The notes: generated from the sequence alone by a model not told the origin. Positions 9,448-17,240 are shown, counted from the first letter of the stretch. The stretch: 64,000 nt of DNA from DAOTWA01 sp034435955 (GCA_034435955.1 DAOTWA010000035.1:1-64000), one strand, 5' to 3'. Numbers and translations are program-made.

Positions 9448-9476
9448 TTTACCTTTATATAACGACGCGCTATAAT
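9448..9476 (+). promoter_or_regulatory. Promoter of the roadblock/GTPase operon
   Basis: TTTACC (9448-9453), 17-base spacer, perfect TATAAT (9471-9476). The start site is predicted near 9483, about 95 bases before the first gene of the five-gene operon. The leader shows no obvious riboswitch fold by eye. Confidence 0.65.
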
Positions 9477-9577
9477 GGATTTACCTTCAAACAAACCGAG
9501 GTTATTTTACGGTTTGTTTAGTCACAAGCCATCAAGGCTATTTATCCGGTTTTACTTATGCCCATCATGGAACTGCC

Positions 9578-10441
9578 GTGGCCACGAACCGATATTTGCT
9601 GATTGATGAGGACCCGATCGTCCTCGATGCCATCGCGAAAAGCATCGCGGGGCTGGATCTCGAAAGCACGGTTCAAACCGAATCGGATCCTGAAACTGCG
9701 CTGAGGAGGCTGGCAAGCGAGCCGACAGACCTGGTGATCATCGATTCGGCGGCTCTGCAGGCCATACAGAACCAACTGGCGCCGCTGCTGGCGACGCCAC
9801 AATTCCGCGCGCCCAGATTTGTGGTCATGACATATTACCAGAGCGATATCCCCCCGAATGTGGTGCCCATTTACCGCGTGTTGATCAAGCCGTTCACGCG
9901 GGAGGAGCTCAAACAACTGGTCGAGGATATCCGAGCGCGCCTGCGGGAAGAACGCGAAGGCCCCTCGCCAGCGATCAGCAAGCTGTACGAAGAGATCCAG
10001 GATTACCTGGAGATTTTACTGGGGGAGACCAGCGCAAGGTGCATTCTGCTGTGTGACAACGTGGGGAGGGTCATCCAACAAACCGGTAATCTGGGCGGAC
10101 TAGCCATCGATGCGGTGACCTCGCTGATCAGCGGGGGCATCGCCACGCTGCTGGAGGCCGGAAAAAACCTGGAGGACGAAGCGGTCATCAACCTGGCTTA
10201 CCGGGAAGGGAAACATTCCGATCTTTACGCCATCAACATCAGCGAAGACTGGATATTGATCATCATCATTGACCGGGGACAAATGTTTCAGCGGCTCGGT
10301 TCGGTTTGGTATTTTGCGCGCAAGGCGGCTTTCGAGCTACAGCAAATCCATCAAAGTATCGAAGAAGGAAAGCCCTCCCCTATCTTCGATAAAACCACGG
10401 ACAAGTATTACAGCGATGAATTAAACCGGCTGCTGTCTTGA
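9578..10441 (+). CDS. Response-regulator receiver fused to roadblock/LC7-like domain
   Basis: 287 residues. The N-terminal receiver (1-125) keeps the phosphorylation set: acidic D10/D12, phospho-acceptor D56, T85 and K104-P105. A short helical linker leads to a C-terminal alpha/beta domain (about 150-260) with the alternating strands and 'LISGGIATLL' helix of roadblock/LC7 regulators, which bind small GTPases. The start is GTG at 9578; no other in-frame start fits the receiver fold. First gene of a five-gene operon whose third gene is an MglA-like GTPase, so it probably passes a phosphorylation signal to that switch (inference). No histidine kinase is nearby. Confidence 0.75.
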   Translation: MATNRYLLIDEDPIVLDAIAKSIAGLDLESTVQTESDPETALRRLASEPTDLVIIDSAALQAIQNQLAPLLATPQFRAPRFVVMTYYQSDIPPNVVPIYRVLIKPFTREELKQLVEDIRARLREEREGPSPAISKLYEEIQDYLEILLGETSARCILLCDNVGRVIQQTGNLGGLAIDAVTSLISGGIATLLEAGKNLEDEAVINLAYREGKHSDLYAINISEDWILIIIIDRGQMFQRLGSVWYFARKAAFELQQIHQSIEEGKPSPIFDKTTDKYYSDELNRLLS

Positions 10442-10491
10442 GCACAAAACTTGCATCGAAGCAAAGCCAGCGCGAAAGCGAAGGAGGGAAT

Positions 10492-11028
10492 ATGAACGAG
10501 CAATCTTCCAATAACCACAGGATCCACTATCGCAGCGGCATTTCGATCTTTCCAGAACAGGTGATGGCGATCGAGACATCTTTGCGGATCCTTCAGGCTG
10601 CGATACCGGCGCGGATGACCGTATTGGTGGATACCTCGGGCCAGATGATTACCAAAGTCGGAGAGGCGCACGGGGTGGATGCGGACGCTCTCGGCTCATT
10701 GGTCGCCGGCGACCTGGCTGCCAGCCATGAGATCGCCCGGATGATCGGTGAGTTTCAGGACTTCCAGATGATCTTGCGGGAAGGGACACACAGCCACATC
10801 ATCATCGCCGAAGCAGGCCAGTATTTCGTGCTGTTCGTACTTTTTTCCAAGGAAGTGCCGCTGGGTTGGGCGCGCAAGATGATCCAGAAGACAGCCGCAG
10901 ATCTCAGCCGGATTTCAATCGAAACCGATGAAGAGGCAGGCAAACACGACGCTTTCACCTCGCCGCTCGTGGAAGGCGAGATGACCGATCTGATCAATGA
11001 CGCTCTTGACGATCTCTGGAAGGGCTGA
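10492..11028 (+). CDS. Roadblock/LC7-like regulatory protein
   Basis: 178 residues with a central roadblock/LC7-like core: strand TVLVDTSGQMITKVG, helix LGSLVAGDLAASHEIARMI, then strands SHIIIAEAGQYFVLFVLF. A 40-residue extension follows with an acidic end. The start was set at the ATG at 10492 because of the strong GGAGG eight bases upstream; the open frame extends back into the preceding gene. It lies three bases from the GTPase gene, so a direct partner role (activating or scaffolding the GTPase) is likely by analogy with MglB and the Streptomyces conservons. Confidence 0.75.
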   Translation: MNEQSSNNHRIHYRSGISIFPEQVMAIETSLRILQAAIPARMTVLVDTSGQMITKVGEAHGVDADALGSLVAGDLAASHEIARMIGEFQDFQMILREGTHSHIIIAEAGQYFVLFVLFSKEVPLGWARKMIQKTAADLSRISIETDEEAGKHDAFTSPLVEGEMTDLINDALDDLWKG

Positions 11029-11031
11029 TGC

Positions 11032-11619
11032 ATGTTTATCAATTGGCAACTGCGCCAGCTCAACATAAAAATCGTGTACTATGGTCCCTCTTTGAGTGGA
11101 AAGACGACCAATCTGGAGCAAATCCACTTGAGGATCGATCCGGCGCGGCGCAGCGAACTAATCTCGCTTAAAACGAACGAAGACCGTACGCTGTACTTCG
11201 ATTTTTTGCAGCTAGAGCTCGGCAAGATCAATGGGCTGACGCCCAAGATCCAGTTATACACGGTGCCGGGGCAGGCATATTACGAGGTCAGCCGGAAACT
11301 GGTGCTGAAGGGAGCGGATGGGGTGGTGTTCGTTGCGGATTCGGGCGCCCACCGGTTGAAGGAGAACATCGAATCGTGGGCGAATATGAAAAAGCACATG
11401 CTCTCACTGGGGATGCCGCCTGGAAGTATACCCATCATCATCCAGATGAACAAACAAGACCTGAGAAACGCGCTGCCAGGCGCGGTGATGGTGCGGGCGC
11501 TCAACTGCGACCATACGCCGGTGCTGCCGGCGGTGGCGATCAAGGGGCAGGGTGTATTCGATACGTTGAAAGCGATCATCAACGCGGTGATCACCAACCT
11601 GCAAAAAGAAATGGCTTAG
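11032..11619 (+). CDS. MglA-like small Ras-family GTPase
   Basis: 195 residues, the same length as Myxococcus MglA. The P-loop GPSLSGKTT covers residues 18-26 (K24), the MglA-type G3 motif TVPGQ is at 77-81 (in place of DxxGQ) and G4 NKQD is at 140-143. There is no membrane anchor. MglA-type GTPases act as polarity or motility switches with roadblock GAPs; flanking roadblock genes on both sides support that mechanism here. What process it controls is unknown: no motility or pilus gene lies in the window. Its stop is immediately followed by the next gene. Confidence 0.88.
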   Translation: MFINWQLRQLNIKIVYYGPSLSGKTTNLEQIHLRIDPARRSELISLKTNEDRTLYFDFLQLELGKINGLTPKIQLYTVPGQAYYEVSRKLVLKGADGVVFVADSGAHRLKENIESWANMKKHMLSLGMPPGSIPIIIQMNKQDLRNALPGAVMVRALNCDHTPVLPAVAIKGQGVFDTLKAIINAVITNLQKEMA

Positions 11620-11643
11620 ATGGCGACACAAGAAGGGGACACT

Positions 11644-12033
11644 ATGGTTATCGAGACGAGCATCCAATATGCTGAACTGACCGACATCATGCAGGCCCTC
11701 AACGATCGGGGCAACTTCGTCATCAGCGTGCTGACCGACGAAAGCGGCCTCCTGCTGGCCTCTTCAGATCAGAATCCCGACACCTCCGAGATGCAATCGG
11801 CGGTGGGGGCGCAGGTGCAGGGGCTCGTTCAGCGAGTGGTGAGGCACCTGAGCATGGCAGAGCCGGAGGAGATCACCCTGAATGATGTGGAGGGAAAAAG
11901 GCTGGTGTGCCGTCCCTTCCGGGTGGGGGACGCCACGGTGATCCTGGCGGTGCTGATCCCCACGAAAGGACAGGCTTATCGAAAGGTGATGAACCAGGCG
12001 ATCCGATCTATCCAGCAGACCTGGAACTTCTAA
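11644..12033 (+). CDS. MglB-like roadblock/LC7 protein
   Basis: 129 residues with a canonical roadblock/LC7 fold: the first helix and strand (VISVLTDESGLLLASS), a long helix (VGAQVQGLVQRVVRHL), then strands KRLVCRPFRVGDATVILAVLI and a C-terminal helix. The start at 11644 is preferred because AAGGGG lies five bases upstream; an in-frame ATG at 11620 abutting the GTPase stop is the alternative. Predicted GTPase-activating or signal-input partner of the adjacent MglA-like protein (inference from family). Confidence 0.8.
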   Translation: MVIETSIQYAELTDIMQALNDRGNFVISVLTDESGLLLASSDQNPDTSEMQSAVGAQVQGLVQRVVRHLSMAEPEEITLNDVEGKRLVCRPFRVGDATVILAVLIPTKGQAYRKVMNQAIRSIQQTWNF

Positions 12034-12049
12034 TCTCAGGAGAACCGCA

Positions 12050-12766
12050 ATGGCACTACAGGGTAGCTTACGGGAAATGTCAGTCGTTGATCTGATCCAG
12101 CACACTTGCCAGGATCAAAAAACGGCCTTGCTGACGATCAACCGGGATGGAAAGCAGATCCAGATCTTCTTTAAGGACGGGACCATCGTGCACGCGGCAA
12201 TGGGCGGCATCATCGGCGAAAAGCCGATCTTCGAGGCGCTCTCCTGGGAAGATGGCGAGTTCGTCCTGGAAGTGGGCACGGAGGCGCCGATCGTGTCGAT
12301 CACGCGGAACTGGTCCAGCTTGCTGCTGGAAGGCGCCAAGCAGATGGACGAATCCAGCTCATCGGGCGGGCCGCTCAGTCCGGAGAAGATGATCAACAAC
12401 ACACTGGTCAATTTTTTGATGGCGAGCAAGCTGTACAAAGAGGCTTTGGTGATGGATACAGCCGGCACGGTGATGGCTGCCTGCCTGGAAAACCCTCCCG
12501 ACCAGGAAATGCTCACCGCCATCGCAGCCGCGATCGTCAATCTGGGATCGCGCAGCGTCAGGCTGATGAACAAGGGGAAATTCGATTATTCCATCATCCA
12601 GGGCGAAAACACCAGCATGATCGTTATGATGGTTTCACCGACGATGCTGATCTTCGGTCTATGCCCGGGAAAACCGAACCCGGCCAGCATGGTGGAAGAG
12701 ATCGTGCGGCTGAGCGCCGAGCTGGCGGAATTTGTCGTCAGCGATGAACTGATCCATCCGGCATGA
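12050..12766 (+). CDS. DUF4388 (PATAN-like) domain with C-terminal roadblock-like domain
   Basis: 238 residues. The N-terminal 100 residues show the DUF4388/PATAN pattern 'LQGSLREMSVVDLIQ...GTIVHA...GEKPIFEALSWEDGEFVLE', common in two-component proteins of Chloroflexota and delta-proteobacteria. The C-terminal half (about 110-235) looks like another roadblock/LC7 unit. An AGGAG site precedes the ATG. Last gene of the operon; its 3' end overlaps the convergent STAS-pentapeptide gene by 29 bases. Probably an adaptor linking the GTPase switch to other proteins (inference). Confidence 0.75.
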   Translation: MALQGSLREMSVVDLIQHTCQDQKTALLTINRDGKQIQIFFKDGTIVHAAMGGIIGEKPIFEALSWEDGEFVLEVGTEAPIVSITRNWSSLLLEGAKQMDESSSSGGPLSPEKMINNTLVNFLMASKLYKEALVMDTAGTVMAACLENPPDQEMLTAIAAAIVNLGSRSVRLMNKGKFDYSIIQGENTSMIVMMVSPTMLIFGLCPGKPNPASMVEEIVRLSAELAEFVVSDELIHPA

Positions 12767-13949
12767 TCGTTCCACTCAATGATTTTATGTAGGATAGCTG
12801 CTCGAAAGTCAATTTTGCCTTACTAAGATCCGCCTTATCGAAAACAGCGCCGTCCAGTCTGGCATCTTTGAAATTAGCCCTTTTCAAATTAGCGCCATAG
12901 AAATTGGCGCCAGTGAGATCGGCGCGCGAGAAATCCACGGCGTTAAAATCGGACTTGAAGAATACGGCGCCTTTCATGCTGGCGCCCTCGAAATGGGATT
13001 CGCTGGCCTCGGCGCCGGAGAAATCCGCCCCATCGAGAATACAATCGACCAATTTGGCCCAATAAAGGGAAGCGTGGGCGAAATTGGCGCCGGCAAGATC
13101 TGAGCCGGTAAAATTCACGTCGTCGATGGAGGCGCGAGAGAAATCGGCGCAGGCCAGTTTGCATCGAAGCAGCGTGGATTTGCCAAGGCTGGCTTTATGC
13201 AGGTTCAGGCCGCGCAGATCGGACCCATCGAAGGTGCAGCCGTTCAACAACGCCCCGTTGAGATCGGCCATTAACATGGTGGCATTGGACAGGTTGACGC
13301 CCACCAGGATGACCCGCACCAGGTTGGCAGCGCTCAGGCAGGCCTGAGACAGGTTGGCTCCGTTCAGGTCGGTCTTTTCGAGGCTGGCGGCAAACAGGTT
13401 CACCTGGGTGAGCTTGGAGTTGTGCATTTGAGCCGCATCCAGATTAGCCCTGGCAAGGACGGCGCGGGACAAATCCATCGAATCCAGAGTCATCTTCATC
13501 AGGTTGGCGTAAGACAGGTCAACGCCGGGTTCGAGCCGATATTTTTTATTGTCCATGGGTTTCTCCATTGTTGGTAGGGCATCGGATGGCACTGAAGGGC
13601 TGTCCTGAACTGGCAATAATTGTGCCAGAGCATCGGCAAGATCGTCGTAGGTGCGAAAGAAATTGGCAAACCCGGTTAAGTTGATGTGAGACCTTATCCG
13701 CTCGGGAACACCAGCCAGGATAAGATCACCACGCATGTGCCGTTTACAGACCTTCTGGATATTGACGAGCACCCAAAGGCCAGAGATAGAGATGTACTCG
13801 GCCGCAGATAAATCCAGAATGATCCTGTGGTGCCCATTTTTGGCAATCCTGTCCAGCTCGTCGGCGAACTGGTTGGCGGTGGCGCCATCCACTCTGCCGA
13901 CCACTTTTACCAGATCGTATTGCTTGAAAGGAATGGCACTGATCTCCAT
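12738..13949 (-). CDS. STAS domain fused to pentapeptide-repeat solenoid
   Basis: 403 residues. Residues 1-110 form a STAS (anti-sigma-factor-antagonist) domain: strand DLVKVVGRVD, then DLSAAEYISISGLWVLV with a serine at the usual phosphorylation loop, and the late helix region. A charged linker leads to residues 145-385, about 45 tandem pentapeptides of the A(D/N)LXX type, predicted to form a right-handed quadrilateral beta-helix. A GAGGTGG site lies upstream. STAS-pentapeptide fusions are unusual as far as I know. Position opposite the roadblock/GTPase operon suggests the same signalling network, but this is inference. Confidence 0.82.
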   Translation of the reverse strand: MEISAIPFKQYDLVKVVGRVDGATANQFADELDRIAKNGHHRIILDLSAAEYISISGLWVLVNIQKVCKRHMRGDLILAGVPERIRSHINLTGFANFFRTYDDLADALAQLLPVQDSPSVPSDALPTMEKPMDNKKYRLEPGVDLSYANLMKMTLDSMDLSRAVLARANLDAAQMHNSKLTQVNLFAASLEKTDLNGANLSQACLSAANLVRVILVGVNLSNATMLMADLNGALLNGCTFDGSDLRGLNLHKASLGKSTLLRCKLACADFSRASIDDVNFTGSDLAGANFAHASLYWAKLVDCILDGADFSGAEASESHFEGASMKGAVFFKSDFNAVDFSRADLTGANFYGANLKRANFKDARLDGAVFDKADLSKAKLTFEQLSYIKSLSGTIMPDGSVHR

Positions 13950-14112
13950 GACTCAATCCCACCTCAATTGAATAAACCCTCGTCAGAGTACCTGCTAAGG
14001 AATCCGCTCTTCGCGGAATAACGGCTTTTTACCGGATCACCCACCACGCCCCATTCAAGGATTGGCGGAGGGAATAAATGGCTGAAGAGCCATTCTGTAA
14101 ACCTATTATAGG

Positions 14113-14141
14113 GAAAAAAAGCCGGAAATGGGTTAATCCGG
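14113..14141 (-). terminator. Minus-strand intrinsic terminator without an obvious gene
   Basis: Read on the minus strand: GCCGGA, ten-base loop, TCCGGC, then seven T (plus-strand A-run at 14113-14119). This is a textbook intrinsic terminator lying just before the -10 element of the STAS gene. No minus-strand gene is visible upstream, so it either insulates that promoter or ends an unannotated transcript. Confidence 0.55.
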
Positions 14142-14399
14142 CCTTTACAGATGTGTTAGGTGGAGCAGGAGCGCAATTGTCTAGAACACCTTCCGTTGCG
14201 GGCGGCGCAGATTACGACGCTCACCGCTCCGGACGAACGCTGCAAGTGCTTGTGGGGGTGGATATAACGCACAGCCCTGGCAATAAAAGCTGCCAACAAA
14301 GGCCGGGGCGTATTCGGGTCGGAGCGAGGGGCATTCTTATGCAGGCGGGAAGGATTCTTGCTTAATATGGAAATGAGGCCGCTGCGGAGGAAAAGACAC

Positions 14400-14428
14400 T
14401 TGACAAGGGTTAAGAAAGTGGCTATAGT
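14400..14428 (+). promoter_or_regulatory. lacI-family regulator promoter
   Basis: Perfect TTGACA (14400-14405), 17-base spacer, TATAGT (14423-14428). The transcription start is predicted near 14435, at the edge of the first operator half-site. Confidence 0.8.
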
Positions 14429-14434
14429 ATTAAT

Positions 14435-14458
14435 GCGAACGTTCGCGGGAACGTTCGC
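14435..14458 (+). promoter_or_regulatory. Tandem palindromic LacI-family operator
   Basis: GCGAACGTTCGC (14435-14446) is a perfect 12-base palindrome with a central CG, the typical form of LacI/GalR-family operators. It is followed directly by a near-copy GGGAACGTTCGC (14447-14458), centres 12 bases apart. Both lie over and just after the predicted start site, implying autorepression of the gene beginning at 14479. Confidence 0.75.
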
Positions 14459-14478
14459 CTTCCCGGACAAGAAGGCAG

Positions 14479-15519
14479 ATGCCCACACGAGTCACCCTGA
14501 AGCAAGTCGCGGCTCAGGCCGGCGTGAGTTACCAGACTGTTTCGAAGGTCATTAACCGCCAGGCCCAGGTCTCCAAAGAGACTGAGGAGCGCATCTGGCG
14601 CGTGGTGCAGCAGCTCGGTTATCGTCCGAGCCACCTGGCGCGCAGCCTGCGCTCGCAGCGCAGCCGCACGATCGGCTACTCCTGGCCGCCTTCCCCGCTC
14701 GATCAATACAATCCTATCCTGGATCAGTTCCTGCAAAGCCTGGTGGCAGCCGCCGAAGAGGATGGCTATTACATCCTCATCTTCCCTTACCAGAGCCGCG
14801 ATGGCGATCCCCTCCACGAGTACCGCGAGCTGATCGACACCGGGCGGGTGGACGGCTTTATCCTCTCGGCGGTGGAGTACGACGACCGGCGCATTCGCCT
14901 GTTGATTGAGCGCAATTTCCCTTTCGTGGCTTTTGGACGCTCCAACCTCGAGCTGGACTTCCCTTATATCGACGTAGACGGCGGACAGGGCATTCGCGCA
15001 GTCACCGAGCATTTACTCGAACAAGGACACCGGCGCATCGCCGCCCTGGCCTGGCCGGAAACGAGCCGGGTAGGCAACAACCGGCTGGAAGGCTATCTTA
15101 CGGCTATGCGCAACGCTGGTATCCCACCGAGACCAGAATGGATCGCCCGTGGAGAAGGCCGCTACGCCTTTGGCCGGGAAGCTACCTTGCGCTGGTTAGA
15201 CGCGCCCGAGAACGAGCGCATTACCGCCATCGTTGCAGTCAATGACGCCATGGCGATCGGCGCCATGCACGCCATACAGGAGCGCGGGCTGCGGGTCGGA
15301 CCGGATATCAGCGTGACGGGCTTCGACGACGCGCCGATGGCCCAATACCTTTCTCCGCCTCTGACCACCCTGCGCCAGCCAGTCTGGGAGATTGGTCAAC
15401 GGCTGGTCAAGATGCTCCTGGACAGGCTCAACGGCAAACGTCCCGCGCCGTATCGGGAACTGATCGCCCCCAGACTGATCGTCAGGCCATCCAGCCTGGG
15501 CTGGCGGCCAAACGACTGA
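14479..15519 (+). CDS. LacI/GalR-family transcriptional regulator
   Basis: 346 residues. The N-terminal helix-turn-helix is classic (TLKQVAAQAGVSYQTVSKVI, residues 6-25) with a hinge helix ending near residue 58, then a periplasmic-binding-protein-like effector domain with VTGFDDAPMAQYLSPPLTT near residue 275-295. The ATG has GAAGG four bases upstream. Located before the sugar ABC transporter, GH65 and beta-PGM genes, so it most likely senses the imported disaccharide or its product. The tandem palindrome at 14435-14458 indicates autoregulation. Confidence 0.93.
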   Translation: MPTRVTLKQVAAQAGVSYQTVSKVINRQAQVSKETEERIWRVVQQLGYRPSHLARSLRSQRSRTIGYSWPPSPLDQYNPILDQFLQSLVAAAEEDGYYILIFPYQSRDGDPLHEYRELIDTGRVDGFILSAVEYDDRRIRLLIERNFPFVAFGRSNLELDFPYIDVDGGQGIRAVTEHLLEQGHRRIAALAWPETSRVGNNRLEGYLTAMRNAGIPPRPEWIARGEGRYAFGREATLRWLDAPENERITAIVAVNDAMAIGAMHAIQERGLRVGPDISVTGFDDAPMAQYLSPPLTTLRQPVWEIGQRLVKMLLDRLNGKRPAPYRELIAPRLIVRPSSLGWRPND

Positions 15520-15555
15520 CTACCAGCGGCCTGTTTGGAAAGGAGGTGATGCGGG

Positions 15556-15706
15556 AAAAAACGTCGATGCCAAACCCCCACCGGTTTTCGCGGTGGCCTC
15601 GCTTTATGGCATGAAGCGATGAAAAAGGGAACCGCTCGCGGCTTTCTGGACGGAAGTTGAGCGGTCCCCACTGGCGGACCAGTGAGCCGCAAAAGCTCAC
15701 AAGGTC
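15556..15706 (-). ncRNA. Candidate structured small RNA
   Basis: A minus-strand extended -10 element predicts a start at 15706. The RNA would fold into five consecutive hairpins and reach six T at 15561-15556 after about 151 bases. I recognise none of the usual housekeeping RNAs (no tmRNA, SRP, RNase P or 6S signature). The same repeats could equally work as a plus-strand mRNA leader. Confidence 0.3.
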
Positions 15707-15712
15707 TATCCT

Positions 15713-15721
15713 ATTATAGCA
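15713..15721 (-). promoter_or_regulatory. Minus-strand extended -10 element
   Basis: Minus strand reads TGC-TATAAT, an extended -10 with a perfect hexamer; no clear -35. There is no minus-strand gene to serve, so it points to a non-coding transcript into 15706-15556 or is a chance match in an AT-rich patch. Confidence 0.35.
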
Positions 15722-15785
15722 CAGCCGTTCCCCTGTCCCATCGAGGGGCTCATATCCGACTAACTCTCAAAAGGAGAAGTCACCC

Positions 15786-17153
15786 ATGAAGAACAGACTG
15801 GTTCTCTTATCTCTTGCGGCGATCTTGAGCCTGGTGCTGGCGGCATGCGCGCCGGCTGCAACAACCGCTCCAACGACAGCGCCGGTTCAAGAACAGCCGA
15901 CCACCCCTCCGGTGCAACCCACCGAGGTCCAGGCACAACCCACTGAAGCACCCACCCAGGCGCAGGCAGCCGGTAAATGCCCGCTGCAGGTCGAGGATGG
16001 CGCGAAGATCACCTTCTCGGGTTGGGGCGATCCCACCGAGCAGAAGATCTACCGGGATTCCATCGACCGGTTCAAGGCTGTTTGCCCGAATGTTTCAGTG
16101 GACTACGTGCCCATTCCGGATAAATTCCAGGACAAGATGAAGGCCCAAATGGCGGGCGGCACCGCGCCGGACGTCTTTTATGTGGATGATCAGTTGATGA
16201 CCGCATTCGCTCCCTCCGGCCAGTTACTTGCCCTGGATGATTACATGAAGGAAGCCGGCATCAACACCAGCGACTTCGTGTCCTCACTGATGTCTGAGTT
16301 CACCCTGAACGGCAAGGTGTACGGTCTACCCAAGGACTGGGGCACGCTGGGTCTGGTTTATCTGCCTGAGGCATTCACCCAGGCCGGCATCCCCGAGCCA
16401 ACGTCCGACTGGACGTGGGATGACATGCGCAACGCGGCCAAGACCATCGTATCCAAGACGAAATTCGCGGGCTTCTGCATGGCGGCGGATTGGGCGCGCT
16501 TCGCCCCCTTCGTCTTCTCCTACGGCGGCAACTTTGCCACCCCGGACGGGAAGACCGCCACGCTCGATACGCCTGAGGTAAAGGCAGCGGCCACATTCGT
16601 CGAAGACATGTTCAAGGAGAAGAGCCTGTCAAGGCCGAAGGAAGACCTGGGGGCAAGCTGGTGCGGTGAGGCCATCGGCAAGAAACTGGTGGCAATGACG
16701 ACCGAGGGCGGCTGGATGGTGAACTTCATGAAGCAGACCTATCCAGATGTTCAGTGGAAGGCCGTGATGATCCCCAAGGGTCCCAAGACGCGGGCCGACA
16801 TTGTCTTCACCAACGCGATTGGCGTCAATGCTTCGACCAAATATCCGAAGGCATCCGCCGCGCTGGCCATCTTCATCACCGGCAGGGAAAATCAGGCCGA
16901 GATCGTCAAGACCGGCTTCGCTTACAGCACACACCCCGATCAAGCCAATCTGATCGTGGATCCCAACGATCAGGCGATCGCTCAGGGAGGTTTGCTGCCT
17001 GACACCCATCCGGCTTATTGGGGACCGTACACCGGCAAGCTCGAAGACATCGTCTCCAAAGCACTGGAGCGCGTCTTCCTGGGTGATCAGACCGTAGACC
17101 AATCCTTCGCTCAGGCGCAGCAAGAGGCTCAAGCTGCGTTGAGCGGCCAATAA
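15786..17153 (+). CDS. ABC sugar transporter substrate-binding lipoprotein
   Basis: 455 residues. A lipoprotein signal peptide ends in the lipobox LAAC with the modified cysteine at residue 21, followed by a Thr/Pro/Gln-rich tether to about residue 63 typical of Chloroflexota binding proteins. The body is an extracellular solute-binding protein of family 1 (ITFSGWGDPTEQKIY, PDVFYVDD, then WKAVMIPKGPKTRADIVFTNAIGVNA). An AAAGGAGA site lies ahead of the ATG. First gene of the importer operon; with GH65 downstream the ligand is probably an alpha-linked glucodisaccharide (inference). Confidence 0.92.
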   Translation: MKNRLVLLSLAAILSLVLAACAPAATTAPTTAPVQEQPTTPPVQPTEVQAQPTEAPTQAQAAGKCPLQVEDGAKITFSGWGDPTEQKIYRDSIDRFKAVCPNVSVDYVPIPDKFQDKMKAQMAGGTAPDVFYVDDQLMTAFAPSGQLLALDDYMKEAGINTSDFVSSLMSEFTLNGKVYGLPKDWGTLGLVYLPEAFTQAGIPEPTSDWTWDDMRNAAKTIVSKTKFAGFCMAADWARFAPFVFSYGGNFATPDGKTATLDTPEVKAAATFVEDMFKEKSLSRPKEDLGASWCGEAIGKKLVAMTTEGGWMVNFMKQTYPDVQWKAVMIPKGPKTRADIVFTNAIGVNASTKYPKASAALAIFITGRENQAEIVKTGFAYSTHPDQANLIVDPNDQAIAQGGLLPDTHPAYWGPYTGKLEDIVSKALERVFLGDQTVDQSFAQAQQEAQAALSGQ

Positions 17154-17240
17154 TCAACGGCGCGCCTTACCTGGCAGGGCGGCTTACACCGCCCTGCCAT
17201 ATCGGAGCAAGCCGCCACCAGGGGCTAAGTGAGGATGCGT

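Larger units (their letters stand above)
13950..14478. other. 529-base divergent intergenic region
   Basis: Between the STAS-pentapeptide gene (minus) and lacI (plus). It holds a minus-strand TATAAT at 14104-14109 that could serve the STAS gene, a minus-strand terminator-like hairpin (14113-14141), about 250 bases without a credible gene, and the lacI promoter and operators (14400-14458). An open minus frame at 14156-14488 has no domain, and its start would sit in the lacI operator, so I did not call it. Confidence 0.5.
15520..15785. other. Structured leader/intergenic region between lacI and the sugar-binding gene
   Basis: This spacer is packed with inverted repeats. ATGCCA/TGGCAT (15568-15573 and near 15608-15613) encloses CCACCG/CGGTGG (15578-15583, 15591-15596). 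GGGAACCGCTC pairs with GAGCGGTCCC (15627-15637, 15659-15668, one bulge). ACTGG/CCAGT is at 15670-15683, GTGAGC/GCTCAC at 15682-15700 and CCCCT/AGGGG near 15731-15749. On the plus strand this could be an attenuating leader that uncouples lacI from the transporter; on the minus strand it could be a small RNA. Confidence 0.55.

Noticed and set aside
14142..14320. Possible tRNA- or tmRNA-like end on the minus strand (TTCTAGA loop, CTCC-ACC end)
   Set aside because: The acceptor stem gives at most six pairs, the T-arm does not close and the D-loop lacks GG; not supportable as an RNA gene.
14156..14488. Minus-strand open frame of 110 codons before lacI
   Set aside because: No recognisable domain, odd Arg/Ser/Cys composition, and its start would lie within the lacI operator and coding sequence.
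15627..15668. T-box riboswitch (GGGAACCGC resembles the T-box antiterminator sequence)
   Set aside because: The match to the conserved T-box is poor, no specifier loop is evident, and the downstream gene is a sugar-binding protein rather than an amino-acid gene.
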